DNA of 64,000 nt from Candidatus Omnitrophota bacterium (GCA_013177805.1 JABLXU010000028.1:1-64000); one strand, 5' to 3'; positions 1 through 9,458 are shown, counted from the first letter of the stretch. The notes: generated by a model not told the origin, from the sequence alone. Numbers and translations are program-made.

Positions 1-359
1 TCGACGCCGGAAATGAAAGAATGATGACGAAATGATTCCCGCTTGTGAATATTGGACAAGTGCACTTCCACAGCCGGGATGCCGATGCCGGTGATGGCGT
101 CCCGGATCGCGATGGAGGTATGCGTGTAAGCGGCGGGGTTGATGACCAGTGCGTCGGCCCAATCCGCCGCCTCGGCCAGCAGGGTCACAATGTCCCCCTC
201 CCCATTGCGCTGTTCGATCCGCAGGGATACGCGGAGCTCATCCGCCAGCGCTTGCAGCCGGGCGTTGATTTCCTGCAGCGTGGTGGTTCCATACGTGTCA
301 GGCTCCCGTTTTCCCAAGAGTCGCAGATTCGGGCCATGGATAATGAGGATATTCGGCAT
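1..359 (-). CDS. aroQ: Type II 3-dehydroquinate dehydratase (3' end outside window)
   Basis: Converts 3-dehydroquinate to 3-dehydroshikimate in the cytoplasmic shikimate pathway. The ATG at 359 opens with MPNILIIHGPNLRLLGKREP, the family's N-terminal signature, which includes the catalytic-loop Arg and the Tyr that follows in EPDTYG. Further on, the conserved NPAAYTHTS and EVHLSNIHKRE motifs are readable. About 119 of the usual ~145 residues lie in the window; the reading frame is still open at base 1, so the C-terminus is cut by the window edge, not by mutation. It diverges from the gene at 542, leaving a 182-bp shared upstream region. Confidence 0.93.
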   Translation of the reverse strand, partial: MPNILIIHGPNLRLLGKREPDTYGTTTLQEINARLQALADELRVSLRIEQRNGEGDIVTLLAEAADWADALVINPAAYTHTSIAIRDAITGIGIPAVEVHLSNIHKRESFRHHSFISGV

Positions 360-469
360 CGTTACGTTACGCAAATATTCCCGTTTAAGAGTGCGGGGGC
401 TCGGTCCCCCCTGTGGATTGACACCGGGCACGCGGGCATTGTACTGATTGCATCTTCCCAAACTTTGTT

Positions 470-492
470 TATACTACCACAATTTGTTGTGG
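470..492 (+). promoter_or_regulatory. Candidate promoter with operator dyad upstream of the ligase gene
   Basis: TATACT at 470-475 resembles a sigma-70 -10 box; the -35 region (TTGCAT, 16 bp upstream) is poor. Directly behind it, at 477-492, lies the perfect dyad CCACAA-TTTG-TTGTGG, placed where transcription would start. This is a plausible repressor site for the gene at 542; the regulator is unknown. The half-sites are in the opposite orientation to a Rex box. Confidence 0.3.
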
Positions 493-541
493 AATGGGAA
501 TCCTTACGGCTTAACCCTATGAAGGCACAGGTTATAAACGG

Positions 542-3500
542 ATGAACGCCACCGCCCGAACGGCCTCGAATCAACCCGCCGCCGTTTCCGATTGGGAGCG
601 TTGGGCTTCGCTTTTGGGCCGTCTGATTCTCTTCGTGATTTCGATATACGTCCCTACCATTTTCTTCACTTGGACATGGCAGCACTACCAGGTGCCCAAG
701 GTCGCGTCGTTTCAGCAGCTGGTGATGGGATTGCTTGCCTGCTGGGGTGTCATGGCCTGCCGGCGGCGGTTGGTGCGTTCCCCCTTGGCCACACCGGCGG
801 CCGCCTTCTTCCTGGTGGTGATGGTCACCACCCTGGGCGCCGTGAACCTGGCGGAAGCGTGGGAAACGGTGGCGTTTCTCTGCGCCTGCATGCTCCTGGT
901 CGTCCTCGTCCCCAAGTTTCTTAATCGTTTCAAAGATTTTGAGTTTCTCGCCTATTTGTACGGTTTTCAATGCCTGGTGGTGGATATTTACGCTTTGGCC
1001 CAGTGGTTCGGTTGGCGAAGTGTCTTCGAGTACGGTTCAGCGTTTGGCTTCCGCGATTTAGGTACTACCAAACCCGTTTCATTCATGGGCAACGAAAACT
1101 ATGCGGCCGAATTTCTCAACCTGACCATCCCAATATGCGTAGCCATGATCATCCATTACCGCCGCCGGCCGCTCCCTTTCATCTTTTTCAGCTTCGTGAC
1201 GCTGCTCAACAGCGTCACCATGCTCTATATTGATTGCAACGCCTCCTACCTGGGCTTTTCCGTTTCCGTCCCCGTTAGCATTCTTCTGTGGATTTACTAC
1301 AAGGGCATCCCCTGGTCGTTGAGTCAAGGAGTCTTCCGCGTTTCCCGGGCCACGCTGGAGCAATGGTTCCGCCATGCTTTGGTATTGGGAATTCTGGTGT
1401 TTTCTGTGGGAATCACCTTGATTTGTTCCGTGTCGAATCCCATCCGGACCAAACTGGTCTCGATGGGATCCTGGGTGGATGTGGACGGTGACCTGGTGCC
1501 GGATGGCGTAGCCCCCATTGTGTTCCGGCTGCAATGCATGGACGCGGCCATCCGCAACATATTCGACGCGCCCTTCATGGGCATCGGCGCGGGGAATTTC
1601 AAAGTGATGCACCCGATGTATGAAAGCCAGCTCGAGAGGAAGGTGCTGGGAGAAGAAACGCTGGCCCGCAAGGTGCACAACGACCATTTGTGGCATGCGG
1701 TGGAATTTGGGGTGTTCGGTTTGTTCAGCTGGTACTGGCTCGTCACGGCCACGTTTGTGGGAATCCTGGTCTCACTCCGCATTCTTGCTCATCAAAAGAC
1801 CCGGTTCCACGACAATCAAACCTTAGGGGATTCGACTCAGGCGGGGATTTTCACGCCCAACCAGCGGGAATTTTATTTCTACCTGCAATGGGGCATCGCC
1901 GGGGGATTGCTGACGGCGTTGGTCAGTTGCGCCTTCGGCCATACCTTCGTGATCGCGTCCGGCACGGTCACCTATTGGATGCTCACGGGCGTGAGCATGG
2001 CCCTCTATCAGAAGATTCAATTCGCGGTTCGGCGGATTCCCCTCCCCACCCTGGGAATCACGGATGAACCGCTGTCCCGCCTTCAGACGCTGACCCGGCG
2101 GATTCCCCCGTATGTGGTGGCCGTGATGCTTTTTGGCATGGTGGTTCCCTTCGGCGCGCTGAATACCCGCCAATTGGTGGGCGAAACCTGGCTGCGGCAT
2201 GGCATGTCCGAACGGGACAACGAAAATTACGCCACCATGTTCCGCTGTTTCACGGAAGCAGAGCGGATCTATCCCTACCAGATGGAAATTTTTTACATTT
2301 TGGGCCGGTATTACATCGATAGTGTCATGGCCACCGAAAACGCCATTTTGGGAGGGGAACGAGGTCTGGCAAACATCCCCGCCGGATTGCGGCCCGAGTA
2401 CCTGCAAATCTACAATGAGCGGGGCATTGTCACCCTGCAAACCGATATCTTCATGAATCCCAACTACAAGTGGGCTCACAACAACTTGGGCGTGCTGTAT
2501 GACCGGTACTACGAGCTGCTCCGGCCCGATTCACCTTTCCGGAATTATTTCAATATTCCTGAACTACCGGACCAAGTGCTGGCGCTGCAAGAAGCCAGCC
2601 GTTTGACGTATCGCCGGGTCTTGCAGATCGATAAGGAACAGGTGTACGCGCATTACAACCTGGGCTTGGCGGCCTTCAAACGGAAGGATTACAAGTTGGC
2701 GGTCGAACGGCTGAACATGGCGCTGATGGTGGATCCCACCCGGTATGAAATCTACCGCTATCTGGCCCAGTGTTTCATCAACCTCGAAGATTATCCCCGG
2801 GCGCAAAGCGCCACGGACAAATACCTCGAGAAGATGATCTACCAGCAGATCATGTCCATTACCAGTTCTTCCGAGGAACGCAAAAAATACTCCCTGATAT
2901 TGGAATGCCTGGAACGGGGAAACTATCTCCAAGCGGCCCGACTGGCCCAGCAGGAGTTGGCGTGGCAAAGCGAAGAACTGAATAACTTGTATCTCAAGAT
3001 CGCTACGGAACTGGCCAAAGACAAGAACCGGCAGGAATCCGCCCGGGAAGCCTTGGACAAGGCGGTCTGGATGCTGAAATCACCTCCCGGTCAGAATCTT
3101 CTCTTTTACGCGAAAGTGTATGAGCAACTCGGCGATCTGGAAAAAGCGGCTGAACAACTGGCCGAATATCACCGGCGGCATCCGGAGGAAGGCGAATACA
3201 CCCGGATGTTGCGGAATTTATATGTTCAGCTGGGCGATATCGAAAAAGCGGCACAGGTTTCTGACGCGCTCGTGAAACGCTTCCCGGATCATTGGCGGGA
3301 TCTGGTCACACATGCCCGCATTCTGATTGGAATCCGAACCCCTTGGTCCCAAGTGTTCCCTTATGTCCAATCAGCCATCCAGATCGGTGGTGATGACGCC
3401 CGTAGAACGGTGATGGAAGATCATCCCGGCAATTTCATTAGACCTTTCATTAATGTGGATCCCCGATTGCAACAATTGCTGGGTCCCCAATTCGCGCCTG

Positions 3501-3673
3501 CCCCGCCGACTCCAGAACCGCCGGTGGAAGAGGCCACGCCATCCAGTCCGCCGGAAACTAGTCCGGAAAGCGCCCCAGTTGAAGAAACCGCCGATGTGCC
3601 GGAAAACACCTCGCCTTCTCCGGCTGCTGAACAGCCCAGCGATGGCGCGCCCGAAGACCGAGGGAGTCACTGA
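542..3673 (+). CDS. O-antigen ligase/polymerase-like membrane protein with C-terminal TPR repeats
   Basis: A 1043-residue protein. The first ~530 residues hold about a dozen hydrophobic segments. They include a Wzy_C/O-antigen-ligase-type region near residue 380 (HNDHLWHAVEFG), where a loop His/Arg region follows a long periplasmic segment. Residues ~560-960 are soluble tetratricopeptide repeats, clearest near residue 702 (YAHYNLGLAAFKRKDY). The last ~60 residues are a Pro/Glu/Ser-rich tail that looks disordered. Related ligases join or polymerise surface glycans at the periplasmic face; ligases with TPR tails occur in many bacteria, but the substrate cannot be read. The GT4 gene that follows 97 bp downstream supports a surface-polysaccharide role. 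No strong ribosome-binding site precedes the ATG. Confidence 0.82.
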   Translation: MNATARTASNQPAAVSDWERWASLLGRLILFVISIYVPTIFFTWTWQHYQVPKVASFQQLVMGLLACWGVMACRRRLVRSPLATPAAAFFLVVMVTTLGAVNLAEAWETVAFLCACMLLVVLVPKFLNRFKDFEFLAYLYGFQCLVVDIYALAQWFGWRSVFEYGSAFGFRDLGTTKPVSFMGNENYAAEFLNLTIPICVAMIIHYRRRPLPFIFFSFVTLLNSVTMLYIDCNASYLGFSVSVPVSILLWIYYKGIPWSLSQGVFRVSRATLEQWFRHALVLGILVFSVGITLICSVSNPIRTKLVSMGSWVDVDGDLVPDGVAPIVFRLQCMDAAIRNIFDAPFMGIGAGNFKVMHPMYESQLERKVLGEETLARKVHNDHLWHAVEFGVFGLFSWYWLVTATFVGILVSLRILAHQKTRFHDNQTLGDSTQAGIFTPNQREFYFYLQWGIAGGLLTALVSCAFGHTFVIASGTVTYWMLTGVSMALYQKIQFAVRRIPLPTLGITDEPLSRLQTLTRRIPPYVVAVMLFGMVVPFGALNTRQLVGETWLRHGMSERDNENYATMFRCFTEAERIYPYQMEIFYILGRYYIDSVMATENAILGGERGLANIPAGLRPEYLQIYNERGIVTLQTDIFMNPNYKWAHNNLGVLYDRYYELLRPDSPFRNYFNIPELPDQVLALQEASRLTYRRVLQIDKEQVYAHYNLGLAAFKRKDYKLAVERLNMALMVDPTRYEIYRYLAQCFINLEDYPRAQSATDKYLEKMIYQQIMSITSSSEERKKYSLILECLERGNYLQAARLAQQELAWQSEELNNLYLKIATELAKDKNRQESAREALDKAVWMLKSPPGQNLLFYAKVYEQLGDLEKAAEQLAEYHRRHPEEGEYTRMLRNLYVQLGDIEKAAQVSDALVKRFPDHWRDLVTHARILIGIRTPWSQVFPYVQSAIQIGGDDARRTVMEDHPGNFIRPFINVDPRLQQLLGPQFAPAPPTPEPPVEEATPSSPPETSPESAPVEETADVPENTSPSPAAEQPSDGAPEDRGSH

Positions 3674-3770
3674 AGATGAAACGCGCCCGGTCGATAGGAG
3701 ACGAGCGGAATGCTCCCTTCCGCTTCCCGAACCGATCCTAGTGCAGCGGTAACCGCCTTACGTTTCAGCC

Positions 3771-4913
3771 ATGCGGATTTTGTTTATCGGGCATAACGGT
3801 TATGGATACCCTCACACCCGCGTGCGGTGTTACCACTTCGCCCGGGTGCTGGCCACGATGCCGGATATCGAAACCGCGGTTCTCTCGTTCCGGGATGATC
3901 TCGCCCCCCACAAATCCGAAGCCGCCATGTACGAGAACCTGCGGGACCGGGAAAAACTGCTCCTGACCGGCAAGGCAGTCCTCCGCCTGCTGCGCGAACG
4001 AAATACGCTGCTGTACATCCAAAAAGCTCATTTCCACGCCGCCGCCCCCTACTGGCTGCACCGGTTGGGATGGTTGCGGCATTACGTGCTGGATTACGAT
4101 GATTATGACATCCCTCTGTCCAACTTTTTTGTCCGGGGATGGTGGAACCGGATTTTTTTTGGAAGCCACCGCTGGGATGAAATCACCTTCCGGATAGCAC
4201 GCGGCGCTTTGGGGTGCGTGGCCGCCAGCCACGGACTGGAAAACCTCCTGCTCAATCACAATCCCCGAGTGGCACTCATTCCCACCGGCGTCGATGGCGA
4301 AGTCTTTACCCCGCCGGAATCACGCCCCGGGCGGGACCGGGTGATCTTTTTGTGGAACGGCCTGGTGTGGGGAAAACCGATCCGCCAAAATCTGTTGCTG
4401 GTTTTCCGCGCCTTCCAGCGTGCCCTGCCCCGGATGGAGAATGCTGTTTTGCGGATTATCGGAGGAGGGGCCGAATGGGAGACAATTCAGGATCAAACCC
4501 GCCGGGTGTTTCCCGATGTGCCAGCCGAATGGAGGGATTGGGCAGAGCCGCAGCAGATGGCCGATTTGCTGCGCAACGCCGATGTAGGGCTGCTGCCGGC
4601 GGAAGGGGACGATCTCTGGTTGAAATGTAAAAGTCCCACGAAATTGTTTGAGTACATGGCGTCGGGATTGCCGGTGGTCGCCACGGCGTGCGGAGAGGCC
4701 GTGTATGCCCTGCGGCATCTGGAATCGGGTTATCTCGCGGAAGATGAGTCCGCCTTCGCCGAGGGGATTGTCCGGCTGGCCAACGATCCCGCTTTGCGTC
4801 AGCGTTTGGGGGAAGGCGCACGGAAACAGGTGGAAGCGGAATATACGCTGAATGTCCTTGGGGAGAAATTGTATCGCTTTTTGAACGCGATCACCGGATC
4901 CCTCCAAAAATAA
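3771..4913 (+). CDS. Glycosyltransferase, GT4-like (GT-B fold)
   Basis: A 380-residue cytoplasmic or membrane-associated sugar transferase that probably adds a residue to a lipid-linked glycan. It starts MRILFIGHNGYGYPHTRVRC, typical of the N-terminal Rossmann domain of GT-B enzymes. The second domain has IPTGVDGEVF followed by a donor-binding region with KSPTKLFEYMASGLPVVAT, the E-x7-E-type nucleotide-sugar site. The donor and acceptor sugars cannot be predicted. The ligase-like gene lies immediately upstream on the same strand, so the two probably form one transcription unit. Confidence 0.85.
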   Translation: MRILFIGHNGYGYPHTRVRCYHFARVLATMPDIETAVLSFRDDLAPHKSEAAMYENLRDREKLLLTGKAVLRLLRERNTLLYIQKAHFHAAAPYWLHRLGWLRHYVLDYDDYDIPLSNFFVRGWWNRIFFGSHRWDEITFRIARGALGCVAASHGLENLLLNHNPRVALIPTGVDGEVFTPPESRPGRDRVIFLWNGLVWGKPIRQNLLLVFRAFQRALPRMENAVLRIIGGGAEWETIQDQTRRVFPDVPAEWRDWAEPQQMADLLRNADVGLLPAEGDDLWLKCKSPTKLFEYMASGLPVVATACGEAVYALRHLESGYLAEDESAFAEGIVRLANDPALRQRLGEGARKQVEAEYTLNVLGEKLYRFLNAITGSLQK

Positions 4914-5263
4914 AAAGGGGTATCCGGAAAGTACGTACCGGAGGAGGGAAAATCCATTTCATTCTCCCCGCGATGAGGGTGGACACTTGGGTTCGCCTCC
5001 GCCAAAACACCCTCACCCTGGCCAACTCCCAAAGGGCGAGGGAATTTTGGATATGGTTTTCACTGATTATATCAAAGAGATAAGCACCAAGGATCTGAAA
5101 AAAAGGACTCCCATCCCGGAACACCAAATTTAAAAAAACGATAAACAACACCGATCCCGGCCGGACGGTTAAAAAGTTTCGATGGTTTTATTATAATGAG
5201 TTGTGAATGTTCCGTTCAAATTAGAATTCATCCCTCCTCCTTGGGATGGAAAGGCCGCCTTCC
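4914..5263. other. Intergenic region, no gene seen
   Basis: About 350 bp without a convincing reading frame. It contains one copy of the dispersed CCCTC...GAGGG element (5009-5042). An imperfect CCGG hairpin lies just after the glycosyltransferase stop, but it has no T-run and is not a clear terminator. Confidence 0.6.
5009..5042. repeat. Dispersed palindromic intergenic element, copy A
   Basis: ACCCTCACCCTGG followed by CTCCC, AAAGGG and CGAGGG. The outer CCCTC and GAGGG blocks are complementary. Related elements occur at 22668, 29777 and 49698, always between genes. Confidence 0.5.
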
Positions 5264-7321
5264 ATGATGGTTCGGATTTTCTTTTACCTGCTGGCAGGAT
5301 CGCGGCGTTGCCGGCCGGATCTCGCCATCCTCTTGGCTTCGATTTTCTCGATGTCCGGGTGTTCCACCGCGCCGGCCCCGTGGGAGCCGCCAAGGATCCC
5401 TCCGGCCGCTCCTTCCGTTTCGGCACCGGAATCCGTTCCAGAGGACATTCAACCGCGTGAACTGATTGAACCGGTTACGACTGCCCCTTCAATTCCAACC
5501 ACCGGGAGACGGCCGGGATTTGAATTGGGATGGCTGGTAGCCGCGCCAGATTACCTTTCGGCCTCCGATTTGGTCACCAGCGCGATGGAACACAACGTCA
5601 CGCACGTGCAGATCGGGGGCACGGTCTTGCAAGCGATCGACGATTTGATACTCGACGCCAACAAAGGCGAATTCGTGCGCCAACTGGCCCGTCAGCTCGA
5701 CGCCCGCGGGATCGATACGCTGGTATGGAGCCGCGAGTTGCACTTAGAATCGAAAACGTTCCGCTACTTGGCAACCGATCCCCTGGTGGCGGCACGGCAG
5801 GCGGCCTACCGGACGGCGCTCCAAACCATTCCCGAAATCGACGGCGTGGTGTTGTCTTTTGACGGCGCATGGCTGGAACCCTGGAACTCCCAGGCGCCCG
5901 CTGGTTTTGCCCATATTCCTGTACCCGACCGAATCCGGTTCATCATCGAGATGGTGAAACCGGTGATTGTGGACGAGATGGGCAAACGGCTTTACATCTT
6001 TGTGAATGCTTCGCGGCTGGATGCCATCGATTGGATCGCCGAAGCCGTGAATGCCTACCCGGTGGACAGTTTTCCCTTGATCTTCCCTCTGAATTTGCCG
6101 TATGGCGCGATGGTGGGGCCGCTCAATCCGTATCTGAACGAATTGGCGGCGCGGCCCCGGTTGATCCTCTGCGATCTGGCCGGCGGCGCGTTTGGCGGAC
6201 CACGGTTCGTTGTCAGCCTAGGCGGCGAACTGGGACGCTATATCCGGGACATGGAACGCGAGAACTGGCGGGGCATAGCCACTCCCGTGCATCTGGCAGC
6301 CGGTTCCGTTTATAACTCGCTTAACACGATCAATCTCCTGACACTGACACAACTGGCCCAGAATCCCAATGTAGTGCCGGTCGTGCCCTGGTCCGATTGG
6401 ATTCAACGGACTTACGGAGCAGCCCCCATGACCCGGGAGGGCCAAACGTTGCGGAGGATTTACGAATTATCCTATACCTGGGCTTGTAAAATGGCCTACG
6501 TAAAGCAATTCTTCCCCTTCGCCGATCAGGGGGATCTTCCCACGGTCGATCAGTTGCGTCAGCGGCTGACAGAACGATGGGGGGACCGGCTGGGCCAGGG
6601 ATACCAATATATTTACCGGGATCTCCGGGAACCCAAAAAACAAACCCTTCTCGATATCACTCAAGAAGCCTATGAAGCCCTAAGCGGTTTGGAGCAGGCA
6701 ATCCAGGAGCTGGAGAATATCCGTGACCATTTGCATCCCATGGAGTATGAAGACTTGAACCGGCGGCTCACGCATCAACGCCGCATGGCCGAAGCGCTCT
6801 TCTATGCCAAACAAACCTTCTGGGGACTGGATTGGTGGCGGCGCACCAAGGATGAGGATGAAGCCTTGTGCATGGAGGCGAATCTGCAACGCCTGGAGCG
6901 GCTGGCGGTGGAATGGGAACAACACACCGGCGGCCAACGACTCCCGGGAGACCCCACCCGCATCCGGGAGTGGGTGTCGGCGATCCGGCGTGAATTTCCG
7001 CGGGTACTCTTCGGTGCGCGGGAACGGAATTGGAACAAGATTCAAAATGTCATCATCCGGCAGACGGGGCCGTCCAGCGCCGAAGTGCAATGGACCAGCG
7101 CCTGGCCTTCCACTTCCCGGATTTTCGTGACCACCCGCCTGCCCATTTTCGACCGCATGCAGCCGGTCAGCGAATTTTCAGCCACCCGCCATCAAATACC
7201 ACTGGACCACTTGCAACCGGGAGAGTGGTATTACATCAAACTGCAATGTATCTCCGAAAAAGGCGAAGTGACCAATTCCGGTGAATTCCGCTTCCAACTG
7301 GAAGCCCAGCCGGTCATGTGA
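5264..7321 (+). CDS. Lipoprotein with TIM-barrel glycoside-hydrolase-like domain and C-terminal fibronectin-III-like domain
   Basis: A 685-residue exported protein. The start at 5264 is preferred over the in-frame ATG at 5246 because GGAAAGG lies 8 bp before it. A signal segment ends in a lipobox-like FSMSGC near residue 33, followed by a Pro-rich linker. Residues ~90-400 alternate strands and helices like a TIM barrel (GWLVAAPDYLSASDL; DGVVLSFDGAWLEPW). The style recalls alpha-glucuronidase/GH67-type or other glycosidase barrels, but no catalytic pair can be assigned. A helical stretch follows (~420-580), then ~90 residues resembling a fibronectin type III domain (SSAEVQWTSAWPSTSR; LQPGEWYYIKL). 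The likely role is surface glycan handling; the substrate is unknown. It stands alone, with 235 bp before the next gene. Confidence 0.6.
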   Translation: MMVRIFFYLLAGSRRCRPDLAILLASIFSMSGCSTAPAPWEPPRIPPAAPSVSAPESVPEDIQPRELIEPVTTAPSIPTTGRRPGFELGWLVAAPDYLSASDLVTSAMEHNVTHVQIGGTVLQAIDDLILDANKGEFVRQLARQLDARGIDTLVWSRELHLESKTFRYLATDPLVAARQAAYRTALQTIPEIDGVVLSFDGAWLEPWNSQAPAGFAHIPVPDRIRFIIEMVKPVIVDEMGKRLYIFVNASRLDAIDWIAEAVNAYPVDSFPLIFPLNLPYGAMVGPLNPYLNELAARPRLILCDLAGGAFGGPRFVVSLGGELGRYIRDMERENWRGIATPVHLAAGSVYNSLNTINLLTLTQLAQNPNVVPVVPWSDWIQRTYGAAPMTREGQTLRRIYELSYTWACKMAYVKQFFPFADQGDLPTVDQLRQRLTERWGDRLGQGYQYIYRDLREPKKQTLLDITQEAYEALSGLEQAIQELENIRDHLHPMEYEDLNRRLTHQRRMAEALFYAKQTFWGLDWWRRTKDEDEALCMEANLQRLERLAVEWEQHTGGQRLPGDPTRIREWVSAIRREFPRVLFGARERNWNKIQNVIIRQTGPSSAEVQWTSAWPSTSRIFVTTRLPIFDRMQPVSEFSATRHQIPLDHLQPGEWYYIKLQCISEKGEVTNSGEFRFQLEAQPVM

Positions 7322-7556
7322 GCGGAATGTTCATTCTTTCATCGCCAGATGAAAGTCTCTCATAAGATCGACCATGCATTTTACCGCAACGGACTAAATA
7401 TCCATTCACTATCATTTCCTCCAGAGACAAATTGTTGCGATTGTGTTCTTGATTGAATGAATATCAGCTGGATAATAGACATCGTTGCTTGAGTAACTGG
7501 ATTCGCGGCTGTCTTATCAACGCGCAGGGCACAAATCACGAGGGGGAGGTATCTTC

Positions 7557-8222
7557 ATGAAAAAGGGATTCACGTTGATTGAATTGTTGATCGTCGTGGC
7601 GATTATTGGCATTCTGGCCGCCATTGCCGTGCCCAATTTTTTGAACGCGCAAATCCGCGCCAAGGTATCGCGTTGCTGGTCGGACATGAAAGCCCTGGAC
7701 ACCGCGGTGCGCATGTGCCTGATGGATACCAATCACCTTCCCATCGACGGATGGGATGACGACACGCCGGAAGGGCGCAAGATTTTGAAAGAGGTCTTCA
7801 ACGGGGTAGGGGATTTCCCCGAATCCGACCGGAAAACCTCGCATTACTTGGCTGTATTGACCAGCCCCATCGCTTATATGAGTTCCGTGCCCATAGATCC
7901 TTTCATCGCCAAGAATTCCCTGGAGACAGAGCGGGGATTTGGCAGCCCGTTCGACACGTATATTTATGCCGATCAGGATCCGCGCATCCCGGGGGATGAC
8001 CAAGGCATCCAGGCCTTGAGTTCGCCTGTGGCGGAGCAATTCGGAATCCGCCCCTTGAAGGACAATGAATGGGCTTTTATCGGGCTGGGGCCGGACGGAG
8101 TGGCCGGCATCGGGACCGGCACCGGCGCGTATAGCACCCGGGGATTTCCCTACAGCTCGTCCAATGGCTTGGTCAGCCGCGGGGACGTGGTCATGACCAG
8201 TGGCGGCATCATTGGTCAATAG
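7557..8222 (+). CDS. Stand-alone type IV pseudopilin-like protein 1
   Basis: A 221-residue protein starting MKKGFTLIELLIVVAIIG, a class III prepilin signal: cleavage after the Gly, N-methylated Phe at +1, Glu at +5. The hydrophobic helix ends in AVPNFLNAQ. The globular part has the pseudopilin pattern of regularly spaced DPF and DG-type turns (PIAYMSSVPIDPF), and the C-terminus carries SSNGLVSRGDVV. The same N-terminus and the SNGL-x-S-x-G motif recur in the proteins at 20348 and 55072. GGGGGAGG lies 7 bp before the ATG. No assembly ATPase or platform gene is adjacent, so it probably relies on machinery elsewhere; its role is unknown. Confidence 0.85.
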   Translation: MKKGFTLIELLIVVAIIGILAAIAVPNFLNAQIRAKVSRCWSDMKALDTAVRMCLMDTNHLPIDGWDDDTPEGRKILKEVFNGVGDFPESDRKTSHYLAVLTSPIAYMSSVPIDPFIAKNSLETERGFGSPFDTYIYADQDPRIPGDDQGIQALSSPVAEQFGIRPLKDNEWAFIGLGPDGVAGIGTGTGAYSTRGFPYSSSNGLVSRGDVVMTSGGIIGQ

Positions 8223-8264
8223 GCAAAGCCGTGGAATGATAATTCAACAATTCGGGTGATTCGA

Positions 8265-9458
8265 TCAATCCTTGAGAATCCGCCGTTCGATTTGACGCCG
8301 GATTTGTCTGTTCTCCTGCCACCGTTTTTGCCCTAGACGGACCAGTTCGGTCAGCAGCGGAGTGAAGGGAACCGGAGGATCGGCTTTTTCCCACAGATAG
8401 TACGAAAAGGAACCGGGAAGCGTGTTAACCTCGTTGAAATAGACTTTATTCCCGGTCTTGTCGACAAGAAAATCGAAGCGGACCAAGCCGCGGCAATCCA
8501 ATCCGGAGAAGGCTTTTTGGGCGTAGGCGCGGACTTGGGCTTGAATCTCCTCCGGCACATCGGAAGGATTCAAGTCGCGTTGCATGGAGGCCATGCCGCC
8601 GCTGTCGGAAGCCGAGATCTTTTTGTTCCCCTTGAGATATTTTTGTTCAAAGGTCAACAATTTTTCCTCGCTTTTAGGGCGTTCGATGGCTGAAACGCGG
8701 GGTGGATTGTTTTCCAAGACGGATATATTCAACTCGTACATCTCTTCCAGCAGCGGTTCGACGATTACTTGGTAATCGAACACGAACGCGCCGGCGATGG
8801 AGACCATCAGCTGTTCCTCGGTGCGCGCGCTGGAAATGCCGATACTGGAACCCAGGTTACACGGCTTGACCATTAGGGGGAGCGAAAAATTCCGCAAGAT
8901 TTCCTGGGTGGTCTCGTGGGCTTTTTCGGCGTCCCAATCCCGCCGGTCCAGCAGGACACCCGGGAGCACAGGGATCCCCTGAGCCGAGAGGGTTTGCTTG
9001 GCCGTGTGTTTGTTCATGCCAATGGCCGCCGCCCGGGGACCACAACCCGTGTAGGCCGCGCCGATGAATTCCAAAAATCCCTGGATGCAGCCGTCCTCGC
9101 CGAAAGTCCCATGAAAAGCGGGAAAGAAGACATCGACGGGAAAGCGGCGGGGCGCAGGTTTACGAAACCAGCCGCGCGGCTTGGCGTCCACTTCGATCAA
9201 TTCGGTCACCAGGTCGCTGGTGAGCCGCACCCGGCAGAGATGTTCTTTCATTGTTTCAAAATGAATGTAGTTTTCCCGTTTCCGCAATTCCGGGCCGGTG
9301 TACCAGAAGCCCTCCGGATCCACATAGACGGGAAGGGTTTCAAATTGCGTGGAATCAAACGCGTCGAGCACCTGCAATCCGGTGATGATGCTGATCTCGT
9401 GTTCGGTGGACCGGCCGCCGAAGAGCACCGCCACCCGCGTTTTGGAAGATTCGTTCAT
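8265..9458 (-). CDS. ddl: D-alanine--D-alanine ligase
   Basis: Makes the D-Ala-D-Ala dipeptide for peptidoglycan in the cytoplasm, using ATP. The 397-residue protein starts with VAVLFGGRSTEHEISIITG, the family's N-terminal motif. It keeps the CTGCGP-type lid region (YTGCGPRAAAIGMNKHTAK), the ATP-grasp core (MVKPCNLGSSIGIS) and the C-terminal FNEVNTLPGS metal/ATP site. At 397 residues it resembles the longer VanA/DdlA-type subclass. AGGAGT lies 6 bp before the ATG. It is the last gene of a three-gene operon with murF and an alpha/beta hydrolase, 45 bp behind murF. Confidence 0.95.
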   Translation of the reverse strand: MNESSKTRVAVLFGGRSTEHEISIITGLQVLDAFDSTQFETLPVYVDPEGFWYTGPELRKRENYIHFETMKEHLCRVRLTSDLVTELIEVDAKPRGWFRKPAPRRFPVDVFFPAFHGTFGEDGCIQGFLEFIGAAYTGCGPRAAAIGMNKHTAKQTLSAQGIPVLPGVLLDRRDWDAEKAHETTQEILRNFSLPLMVKPCNLGSSIGISSARTEEQLMVSIAGAFVFDYQVIVEPLLEEMYELNISVLENNPPRVSAIERPKSEEKLLTFEQKYLKGNKKISASDSGGMASMQRDLNPSDVPEEIQAQVRAYAQKAFSGLDCRGLVRFDFLVDKTGNKVYFNEVNTLPGSFSYYLWEKADPPVPFTPLLTELVRLGQKRWQENRQIRRQIERRILKD

